Shown: positions 25,263 to 35,602 of the stretch, one piece after another
How positions within the stretch are numbered: position 1 is the stretch's first letter
Layout of the letters: the number at the start of each line of letters is the position of its first letter
From: Marisa cornuarietis
Taxonomy: Eukaryota; Mollusca; Gastropoda; Architaenioglossa; Ampullariidae
Reading direction: 5' to 3'
Length of the DNA stretch: 64,000 nt
NCBI GenBank assembly: GCA_004794655.1
Contig: SMMW01000003.1
Span: 1,302,001-1,366,000, forward strand
Notes under the pieces: model-generated
What the model saw: only the letters and a program-made list of their open reading frames with translations
What the model was told of the DNA's origin: nothing
The model's database searches: none
Made by a program: the position numbers and the translations under genes

Positions 25263-26148
25263 CCTACACACATCATACACACATAGATACCTATCTACTT
25301 ATAAGCAGACATACAAACACTGACTTTGAGTTTGTTAGCATTCAAGGGCCATGCCAATGTCTGTAAAGCTCTTCCAGTGAGACAGAGAGAAGACAATCAC
25401 AGTGAAAGCTGACAGAAAGAGTGATAGAGGCACAAACGGTCGCAGCACTTACTGGCCAAGAAAAGTGCTACCATGCACCTCCTGCCCCTGACTTGCTAAC
25501 TGTAGTCGCGGTGAAAGCTGTGCCAGGCCAGGCGCATGAAGAGGATTAAAAAAAAAACCAACGGGTTTCATAAATCATCGTTTGTCGTCGCCGAAGAAAT
25601 CTTGTTTATGATAACATTTGCTGGCTTCACACGGACATTCATGTCTTAAGGACCGTTGTCACAAGAATTCTGACAGTCACCAATGAACTGGGAAGATTAC
25701 AGGTGTAAACACGAGAGTTAATCTATTAAACACTGACTACTAAATTTAGTCTGTAAAACATTCAAGATAGGAAAAGAACTCGTCTCCACATTTTCCCATT
25801 TTGTCAAACCAATAACAGCTACAAAACGATTTGATCTTTACTTTCCTTTACAGTCAGTTTTATGTGGGTAATAAGCGCCATTGTCCTGTGCAACCTGTGG
25901 ACAAGGTGGAGATATTTTAAGACGAAGGATTGGAAACAGCTTTAAGAAACATCCGAGGGAATGTTGAGTTGCTGTGAACTTTGCGCTGCCGGCCTTGTGC
26001 ACTGTAGTGCTTGTGATTCCTTGTACATCAGCTACCCTGTCTTTCATGTCGTGTGACGGCAGCTTCTTTCTGTCATATCATCGTCTTCTCTGAAGACAAT
26101 AAACTGTTGACGACAGGCAGTCAGGCGAAGGAACAAATTGCGCTGTCG

Positions 26149-26834
26149 CGTCGTTGTGGACAGTCACCTGGTGTTGCACTTATCGTGTGTCGTAGTGGAT
26201 AGTCACCTGGTGCTGCAGGTGTCGTGTGTTGATGTGGACAGTCACCTGGTGCTGCAGGTGTCGTGTGTCGTTGTGGACAGTCACCTGGTGCTGCAGGTGT
26301 CGTGTGTCGTTGTGGATAGTCACCTGGTGCTGCAGGTGTCGTGTGTTGATGTGGACAATCACCTGGTGCTGCAGGTGTCGTGTGTTGATGTGGACAATCA
26401 CCTGGTGCTGCAGGTGTCGTGTGTTGATGTGAACAGTCACCTGGTGCTGCAGGTGTCGTGTGTTGATGTGAACAGTCACCTGGTGCTGCAGGTGTCGTGC
26501 GTTGATGTGGACAGTCACCTGGTGCTGCAGGTGTCGTGTGTCTTTGTGGACAGTCACCTGGTGCTGCACGTGTCGTGTGTCTTTGTGGACAGTCACCTGG
26601 TGCTGCAGGTGTCGTGTGTTGATGTGGACAGTCACCTGGTGCTGCACGTGTCGTGTGTCTTTGTGGACAGTCACCTGGTGCTGCACGTGTCGTGTGTTGA
26701 TGTGGACAGTCACCCTGTGCTGCACGTGTCGTGTGTCGTTGTGGATAGTCACCTGGTGCTGCAGGTGTCGTGTGTTGATGTGGACAGTCACCTGGTGCTG
26801 CAGGTGTCGTGTGTTGATGTGGACAGTCACCTGA
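26149..26834. repeat. 39-bp minisatellite, about 17.5 copies
   Basis: Tandem units of 39 bp contain CAGTCACCTGGTGCTGCAGG plus a GTCGTGTGT segment. The variable positions are few (GTTGAT, GTCGTT or GTCTTT start; CAGGTG or CACGTG). As 39 is divisible by 3, frames stay open on both strands through the whole array (13-residue peptide repeat). No start context, signal peptide or splice support makes a gene of it. Confidence 0.95.
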
Positions 26835-27424
26835 TGATGATGATGAGGAGGAGGTATTATAAGTGATTTATAACATCAAGGCAGGAGCTGGGTGGCATAT
26901 AAGTGGAATTTATTATTGAAATTTAGCACTTGTGTGTTGTTTCGAAGATTTTCTAGTATTCTAGCCATTATTAGGGTCCGCATACGTGAGTTAGTCTACC
27001 TTTAAGCGCATATTGTGACGAGACAATAAAGAATCAGCAAACTTGCCTTAGCTTATTTGTTTATTTTTATTTTACAATCATTCTGTCCCCACTCACCCAC
27101 CCGCATGAAAGTAAATGTGAACAATAGCAGGTCTGCTCTCTCTGTTTGATCACGCGTCTCGGTTCATTTCCAAACCAAGGGTTTTTTTTTTAATCCTTGT
27201 GCTGTGAACAGTTTTCAACATTCAGCTGACTTGTCTCGCCAGCTTTGTTTGCCGTCATAACTAGTTCAACAGTTTGTAAATACATGAACACTCCATGTAC
27301 ATCAGACTAATCTTTCTTCCTTTTACCTTGTTCTCTGCAAGATCAGTCATTCGTCGTTCGTCCCTTGTCCGGCACCTGTGTTTGGGGGGGGGGGGATCAC
27401 AAGGGTAGAGGCGGCAGCTGACAG

Positions 27425-27795
27425 GGGCCGCCACTCTTGTCTATTGTGGGCGATAGTCAGCAGGTCCTGTACAGGGCGACCAGTCCAGTCTTTCATGTTC
27501 GTAAGTCAGTTCTTCCTCTGACCACCGCGGTGTTGACCACCCTTCATGGTGCCTTGAAGGACAGTCTTCGACAAGGTGTCGTGCCGAGTCCCATGACTAA
27601 AGAAGACTGGCTTACGTCCCTTGACTGTTGATAGTAGAGGTTCCTGGTGTCCTACAAGTGTGGCCATCTTGTTTCTAAAACCGGATGGGTACTACAAGGG
27701 ACCTGTACAGATTGTACTTCGTAGTAAACCTGATGTTATGGGTGTGCCAGACCTTGTCCAGCGCGGCCATCGCCATCGCCGCTGTCACTGTTGTG
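27425..27795 (-). mobile_element. Decayed non-LTR retrotransposon (LINE) 3' end
   Basis: On the minus strand two frames match the C-terminal part of LINE reverse transcriptases. One reads DKVWHTHNIRFTTKYNLYRS; the other contains TRHDTLSKTVLQGTMKGGQ, DWTGRPVQDLLTIA and HNRQEWRP, the familiar pattern after the RT domain. Frame change, internal stops and loss of the segment between the two matches (about 40 residues in intact relatives) show a dead, internally deleted copy. The clade is not determined. Confidence 0.82.
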
Positions 27796-28015
27796 TGCTA
27801 CAAGATCCCTGACAACCCGGAAACCATTTCCTAGCAGATAAGAAATAAAAGATGCATCAACGAGCTACTTGCTGAAAGATGAATTCCAAGTTTCCCAGCA
27901 TGATGTCTGGCTCTCCGCGCTTCACAGTAAAGGTTAACCAGAAGCAACGCGAAAATAGAAGTTGATAGGGGAAGGCTCTTGAAAAAAATTGTTTTCTCTC
28001 TCCCTATATATCATA

Positions 28016-28016
<1 letters not shown>

Positions 28017-28073
<57 letters not shown>
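28017..28073. repeat. (CA)n microsatellite
   Basis: A pure CA run of about 28 dinucleotides. Confidence 0.98.
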
Positions 28074-28076
<3 letters not shown>

Positions 28077-28311
28077 CGTACACATAAAGACAGACATAGT
28101 AAATAGTTGACTTCAGACTGTGGTGGGAGAGATGTGACTGCAGGACATAATTATTTCCAGAACAAAAAAGTGAGTAGCGCCCCTTTGAAACATGGAGACA
28201 TCAAAGCTGCTAACGACATGTGGAGTTGGTGTGGAGACGAAACTAAGTTCTGACCATCTTGACAATGGCCACAGGATAGTCTTCATGAACACTTGATGGA
28301 AGCTTCGTAAT

Positions 28312-28368
28312 CACCAAACCAGATGATTTCTCTCACCAGCTCACACCCTGTGGTAACACTGGCTCCCA
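28312..28368 (-). repeat. Dispersed repeat fragment, copy B
   Basis: Partner of the segment at 22745-22812; shares CAGCTCACACCCTGT and flanking blocks in the same order and orientation. Confidence 0.35.
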
Positions 28369-28688
28369 TGCAGGAGGAACCAAGGCGCAGGAGTCTTGTC
28401 AGTGGCGCCACACACCACACTCATCACACTAATCACTCTAGGGCTTAACCATATTTTACTCTGTATTATACCTGCAGCATTTTAATTACTATAACAATAA
28501 AAGTACCAACTGATTAATATGCACTGACCTTTGCCGATGGCTGTAATTGGATGGAAATCTCGATTAACTCAACAAGTCAGCACTGATTGCTTCCAGGTCA
28601 GCTTCTTTGTCAGTCGCTAGCCCTAAAATCACTTGCTTTCATTCAGGAGAAAAAGCCCCATACTTTATTCTGATTGCAATAAGGTATA

Positions 28689-28823
28689 ATGGCAGACCGG
28701 AAATTCTCCTTCATTGATTTCATCGTGCGCCATCGCTGGATCGATTACCTGGCAAGTCAATTGGCTTCTCAGGACCTCCTCGGAGATTTAATCCCAACCG
28801 CCCTTTTCAAGAAACTTGTATAA
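28689..28823 (+). CDS. Possible 44-aa small open reading frame
   Basis: ATG 28689 to TAA 28821 encodes a 44-residue peptide starting MADRKFSFIDFIVRHRWIDY. It is not recognised. Its composition is mixed, with alternating hydrophobic and charged residues, unlike the simple-repeat frames around it. No splice sites or conserved domain support it, and chance is the default explanation. Confidence 0.12.
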   Translation: MADRKFSFIDFIVRHRWIDYLASQLASQDLLGDLIPTALFKKLV

Positions 28824-28840
28824 AAAGCTTCTGGCATTCC

Positions 28841-28937
<97 letters not shown>
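28841..28937. repeat. (CT)10-(CA)38 compound microsatellite
   Basis: A CT run (28841-28860) passes into a pure CA run of about 77 bp. Confidence 0.98.
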
Positions 28938-28939
<2 letters not shown>

Positions 28940-30849
28940 TCACTCTCGAGTGATATTTCAGTTGCTATCTAAAGTCGTGCATTATTATTTCTCTGTATTA
29001 CAATGTATTGTCGACAGTCTGGTTATTTGCATGTCCATGTGTCATTGTTGTGGAGTTTCTGTTGTAAGAGTTTACATACTTGTAACCTGCCCCGTGAGGT
29101 CCATGGTTACTGCAGGGACTTGTGTGTCGATATACAGGTCTGTGTGTACTGTGCGTTCCGCACGTGAAACCACAGTTACTGACTGGTGTCTCCAGTCTCA
29201 CACACCAACACAACAACTGCAACAAGGCCTCACCCCTCACACAAACACCTTGAAGCTTCATGAACATGCGATGTACAGACATAAAGAATATGCATACACA
29301 CAGACAGACAAACAAAATGAATATTTAAAACAAAATAAAAATAAAGTCCACTCAGTGATAATCTTCACACTTTTAATATCATAGAAATGTAGATAATTCC
29401 AGCTCATCTTTAGTCAGAATACTTTCATCACTTACACAAGTACTTTCGCCATCATAGTAGCCAGATTAAAGCTGGGATGTTGTAACAAACAGGAGAGAAG
29501 AACAAGAAATGTTGACAATGGAATGATCAATCTATTTCTTAAACATCGTTACAAGTCATTGCACTTGTCTCTAGTCTGTCCGGCAACAGTCTGATGAAAC
29601 CCTGAATAAATCCTGAGACAGTTGCAGTTACCTACAGCCACTCACCTGGAGAGGAAACAGGTACTAACACACTAAACACAGGTAGTCACACAAATCACAC
29701 AATTCACACTTAACAAGAGCCGGACCGTTGTGCCCCAAGCACTGACATGGCCGCCACCACTAGACCGTGTGTATTGTCAGTGAAGTGAGTTATTTGTGTA
29801 GAAGGTGTTATATACAACATATTATCTACAGTTTGCATTTATTGACTAGAAATTACAAATATATACGCATCTACGTTTAGTTTTAACATTCTAATATCTT
29901 GGGGCAGTGACAGTGAAGCCAATCGCTTTGTAAGCCATCGATAATACAAGTGAGTCCAGAACTACTCATGAGCTTAACGGATGTTGTGAGTGTTTCGATG
30001 ACGAGGCTAGTCGCTTGTAGTAACCAGTGTAACATCACATGATATGAGATAAAACCTCTGCCTGTGTTACTGTGGTCTCTAATACTCGATGGATGTTACA
30101 GTATAAAAGGCTCGGGATCTTTAGCACTGAGTCCCTTTACTCAACCACCAGTGAGTCGAGTCGAGATGACGGCTGAGTGAGGCAGGTGGGCGGAAGTATT
30201 GTACTAAAGTTCCAGTCTCCTTGTACTATCAGTTCCAGTCTCATTGTACTATCAGTTCCAGTCTCTCTCGCTTCACAGCAAAAGCCGACAGAGGCTCTCA
30301 TCGCATATAAATTGTAGGAGTAAAGCTCATCTTCCAAGGGTCAGCGACCTCTAATGTCCACGGGTGCCTGATCAACCTTAAGGGTTGTGTGCAATTCATC
30401 ACAGTCTGACTTCTCTTTCTCATCTTCTCTTCGATATTCCTAATCTTCTCTCTCCCCCCCCCCCACACACACACGCACTCACGCTGTTAAAGAGTATCAC
30501 GATCCTCTTCTAAGTAAACATAGGCGTGACTACAGTTTGACTGAATCCACTTGATTCCAAATGTGGGGATAGAATCTGTTACAGAACCTAGTGAGACATC
30601 GGCAAATACCCGCCAGGGCCATCAGCAGATTCACAAATCGCCTCATCTTCTTGATCGGCTGTTAGAGACAAGCAGGTGTAGTTGTGACTGGATTGTACAT
30701 CTTGTATTACCGCACGGCCATGTCTTCCCCGGCTTCTAATGAAGTTGTGACAAGACTGCCTCTCTACAACAGTTGATGTTTGATGTGAGCAGCACAGTGG
30801 ACCGAGGCTACTTGCTCACAAAAGAGTGGAGTGGAGGTCGTTCTCTCGG
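28938..30849. other. Non-coding stretch between LINE remnant and RGK gene
   Basis: No gene is recognised. The 145-codon frame starting near 28950 has no family features. On the minus strand, TTTATT at 29838-29843 reads AATAAA and is the first canonical polyadenylation signal seen downstream of the RGK stop codon, 1.45 kb away, so part of this stretch may be the RGK 3' UTR. Confidence 0.4.
29838..29843 (-). promoter_or_regulatory. Possible RGK polyadenylation signal
   Basis: AATAAA on the minus strand, 1.45 kb after the RGK stop. No strong downstream GU element is obvious. Confidence 0.25.
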
Positions 30850-30968
30850 CCCTCGTGGAGGCCATCTTGAGGATGCCCCATACGGTTAAAGAACAGATGC
30901 CCGAGACAAGAGTTGAACATAGGACAGCCAACCCTCACGGTATTGGTGACACATGACCGCCTGAATCT
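30850..30968 (-). mobile_element. tRNA-like SINE fragment
   Basis: On the minus strand: GGCGGTCATGTGTCACC, GAGGGTTGGCTGTCC, TATGTTCAACTC, TTGTCTCGGGCA, TGTTCTTT. The arrangement parallels the SINE units at 38.3-38.6 kb (GAGGGTGAGCTGTCCTGGGTTCA) and the candidate at 15.13 kb (GTCTCGGGCA, GTTCTTT). Confidence 0.4.
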
Positions 30969-31288
30969 GAAGACAGAAGCAAGGACTATATATATATATA
31001 CTACAAGTTGCTTTCTGTTTGTAAATGTCACAGCTGTGAATTACGCCGTGGAATTAGTGAGAGAGGGTCTGCACCTCCTTCTGGTAACAGTTCCCTTCCC
31101 TCTACATTGCGGCGCTGCTGCTGTCCATGAGGGGGGGGGGAGGCATTGTGGGCGTGCTTGTAACAGAAAGCGTGGAGCCACAAAACCTGCAAATTCTCTT
31201 CCCGTCGTTTCATGACACCAGGTGACAGTCCCGGGGTCAAAGGTGACAAGGCGGGCGGTGTCATCCATCGACCCCTTTGTGCGGCAGG

Positions 31289-31548
31289 TCACTGCAGCAG
31301 CAGATTGTCGCAGGAGTTGGACTTGCGGGTGGCGTACTTGACGAAGCGGCTGAAGAGCGACAGAGGCGACGGGGTGCGGCACTTGGTTTTGGGGGAGGGA
31401 GGAGGAGGCAGGAGGGTGGCTGACGGGGGACACAGGCGCAGGCGAATCTGTGAGAGCGTGCCCACCAGCAGGTCGTCCACGTGGTCGTTGAGGGCCGCTG
31501 ACGTCTCCGTGTACTTGCTATCATATGTCACCGCCAGCTCCTTGGCCT
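31289..31548 (-). CDS. RGK GTPase coding exon 4 and stop (residues 328-413)
   Basis: The acceptor GATGTTTCAG|AG completes Glu328. The exon encodes AKELAVTYDSKYTETSAALN, then a Pro-rich linker (LLPPPPSPK) and a basic end RFVKYATRKSNSCDNLLLQ with TGA at 31291-31289. Confidence 0.92.
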
Positions 31549-34500
31549 CTGAAACATCATCGATACACACCATGACACACCATACACACCATCACACGCG
31601 GGTGTCTAGACAGACGGCGTAAGCACAATATATAAAAGTATGACAGACGCTGTATCAACTATGCCTGCCTAGAGTTTGGTATACTGTACTTGATATATTT
31701 TCTCTCTTGACAGACACAGCAACAGTCCACACCTGGTAGTTTTCTTCTTTTACCTGTGGTGTTTACGTATGGAGTCCGTTCGTGACAGCTTGTGTCAGCC
31801 ATAACTGTTGTTAGTGTTTTGTCTTCAGTGATTATTATTTATTATTAGCGTTGACAGCAAACATTTCACTTTAAAAGTTATTATTAATTATACAGACTGT
31901 GAAGACCGACGTTGGCGACCCAGATAGCATTTAAACATTTTATAAATGTTTTATAAATGTTCTCACAAAATGTTTGAATAATGTTTGCAGAAAAAATGTT
32001 TATCTTGCCTCACATCTAAAAATGTTTTATAAACGTTTACATTCAAACTATTTTAAAACTTATTTTCTACCTTTCTAAACTGTTTTATAAACATTTTCCT
32101 GTAAAGCATTTAATAGTTGTGTCACACCCCCAGGAAGCGTGACTCGCACTCTCTCTTTCTCTCTTCCAATTGACATGCACGGGCCAGACAAATAATACAG
32201 GTTCTTCAGCACAAAATAAATTGTTATCTACAGATAAAATGTCTGCCACTCCAATTCAGCCCCTTCTCATTTTCCCTGATTCTCTCACGTCACACATCTC
32301 TTGACATCATCCATACGCATTCAGGCAAACTGACGTCATTCTCTCACGTCATACATCTCTTGACATCATCCATACGCATTCAGGCACACTGACGTCATTC
32401 TCTCACGTCACACATCACTTAACATCATTCATACTGCATTCATGCAAACTGACGTCATTTTCTCACGTCACACGTTTTTTGACAACATCCATACCCATTG
32501 ACGTCATTCACGCTTCTTCATCCTCACCTCAGCTAAAGCTATGACAAGTTCTTCTGAACCAACAACTAAGGCTGCATCATGGAGAGACATTTACAGGCCA
32601 GAAAGAAGACTGTGGTGGTAACAGAGTGGGGCAGGCACATGTCATACAGGGCAAGACGTATAAAGAAAATTTCCGAAATAAGATGTGAACTCACCTGCTC
32701 ACAAGAGGGCAAACAAGCGAGGTTTTCAACTACTACACTATAGAAGCATCTGGCATTCGGGTGTGGCAACGTAAAGTGACTTTTAATTTAGAATGGCGCC
32801 ATCTGTTTAAGGACTCACTTGATATTCTGACTGTAGTTGTTATCTTCAATGCTCTACCGTATTTCTACGAAGGTTCACTAAGAAAACGCTGATAAAAATC
32901 TTGTTTTTGAAACGAAAATCATCTTCTCCCAGCGTTAGCAAGGGAAACAATCCAACGTTACGTCAATACGAAGTGCATGGTGTGTAACTGTGTTTTGAGA
33001 TGACTGATGTTACAAGTTTTCAAATCTACAAATCTATAGTACCACACAAACATATTTTATTAGAATACACATTAGAGTTTGAATATTACTTAATAGTAAG
33101 CGTCTTTATTCATTAGAGTTTGTTCTATAGCTTCCATCCTCTGTGGTTTCTCTCATTCAACAATCCCTTACTACGTCATACATTCTACGTCATACTCACT
33201 ACATCATAATCCTACGTCATACATCTTAAGAAGTTTCCTACTGTTTTTAAAATGTTTGCAAAATGTTTCAGTTTTACATGTTTTTTCGGTAAATGTTTCT
33301 AAAATGTTTCTAAAATGTTTCATATCAAACTTTTACATTATTACAACTATGTTAGCGTTTTTAGAACGTTTATAAAATGTTTCATTGCTATCTGGGGAGG
33401 TTGTCTATAGCACAACGAACACAAGCTGGAGAGTGTAGAGTGTGACACAGGCTACACAAACACCACACACGTCACCACACGGTACACACAACATGACACA
33501 GGATGTACGTGTGTCCAGAATGACACCTTGGGAACAAGAGTGGCCTGCTCTTTGTTCTCTCTATCGCCAGTGCATTATCCTACTTCCGCTTATCGATATT
33601 CAGGAGGTCGTACACCGAGGGCAAGAAAAGAGAAGAGATGATCTACAAAGCCATTCACTTGTTTTCAGCGCTCAGCTAATGTCAACAGCTGTGTGATGTC
33701 ACGTGGCAGTGTGATGACGGGTGGCAGTGTGATGACGGGTGGCAGTGTGATGACTGGTGGCTGTGTGATGACGGGTGGCAGTTCTCCGGTTCGTTCAGCG
33801 GGGGATCACACTGTCCAGTGAGGAGATTTACCTGTGGCGGGTGCCAAGAAGCGGGTGCAGACACCACATGAACATGTCCTAGAGACTGGAGGAAGTTAGT
33901 CTTCCTTCGCTGCTTTCAGCCGGCGCGGCGGATGTGGCAAGAAAACTACAGACTAGCACCCAGCTCCCTGGAGTCAGAGACATACTCATCGATGTTTAAT
34001 GTTTCAGCGGCACGTGACTCCTGTGATAAGACTTCAGCCATACTTCCCCCTGACTCTCTGCCACCCCTTCTGGTAATCCTCTTCTTACTCACTCTTTTGT
34101 AGAGGGCTTTAAATGGCTTACGATAAGGCCATTCTTCGTGATAAAACTTTGAACAGCGGGAGTGGGATAGGGGAGAGAAAAACAAAGGAGAAAAGAGAAA
34201 AAAGAGAAACAATGAGCGAATGAAGTAGATAGAGAACCTCTACCTAACTTTTGTCCTCTTTATTTTGTCAGATCTTGATCCGTCGTCAAGATTTAGAATT
34301 CCAAAATCCGTTAGCACTTCATTCCCTGCTCGTCAAAGAAATTTTACTTGCAGATGCCTTTGTGGTTTAAACTAAGGAGATTTCAGTCTGCATTTCGCTT
34401 TCTACGCTTAACTAACGAGATTTGAGCTGAACATGAAGGGAATAAGCTAAAGGCCCGGGAACCGACATTTTTACCTTCAGTTAGCGATTCGATAGAGAGT

Positions 34501-35543
34501 TCAAGGTCCGTCCAGAGAGAAATCTTTGCCACTGAACACCGTCACTACAGCGGTTTGCTTGCTGTGGTTTGCTTGCTGTGGTTTGTTTTGGCTTGTTTGT
34601 TTGCTTGGTTGGTTGTTATTTATTTATTTATTTTGCCAGAGTCATTGAAGATTACGATCACTGGTTCCACCACATAGCCACACAATCACGTCACCATGGG
34701 CGCCAGTTACAGAAGCCCTGTAGCCTTATCATTTTCTTCTCTAGTTTCTGTGTCTGAGAAAATCCCAGGGTAGGACCAGCAATAAAAGTGATGAGGTGCA
34801 CAGCAACATCAACATCACTGCCATCCAAATATAGTTGTGTCCCTCGTCCTCAACACCCAAGCGCCTCCCCCCCCCGCTCTCTTCACCAAACAAATCTCTG
34901 GCGGCTCTCGTCGCCTGTCAGCCTGAGGCAGGGTGAGCACCACTCATCTGTGTAGCGTGCCACGTGACCCGCGGGCCAGTACAGAACTGAAGGCGACACT
35001 TGCACCGGGGCCTCACTTAATCAAGTCTTCATCTTGTCTTCATAAGGTCTTCGTCTTGTTTTCATCTTGTCTTCATCGCCTGCACCTTTATCAGCCCTGT
35101 GGACGTGAGTGACGACACACTGGACAACTCCAGAGACAATACGTCACACTTTCCTCGTGGCTTCACAGCCAAGTGCACGTCACAGGGTTCGCCGTGTCGG
35201 TCTGTACAAGAGGACTGGGGGAGTGGGAGGGACAAGGCTAAACACCCGATATACTGCGGGCCTCAAACATGTCAGACTGCTGGTGCACGCTGGTGACGCG
35301 ACTGGTCGTAGCCCGTACATGACACACGCCAGTGACGTCATGAGCTGTGCCTGTCTGTGGGGGGCAAGCAAGAGGAACGTGCGCGGAGACGTCACCAAAG
35401 GATCTCAAATGATGACATCACGGGAGAAGGAAGTTGACAGGACGGTATTTTCTCTGTGGACTCGGTGTGCAAGACCCTTGGTCTCTTTTCTAGTTTTTGA
35501 TCAACTTGCACCTTGTTCATCTTCATAACAAATATGCGTTCAC

Positions 35544-35602
<59 letters not shown>

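Larger units (their letters stand above)
27796..28688. other. Non-coding stretch
   Basis: No gene is recognised. It contains a 57-bp CA tract (28017-28073) and copy B of a dispersed repeat. Confidence 0.45.

Noticed and set aside
26138..26866. 242-codon plus-strand frame and 216-codon antisense frame of a 13-residue repeat
   Set aside because: Produced by a 39-bp minisatellite with a period divisible by three; open on both strands, no start context, domain or splice support.
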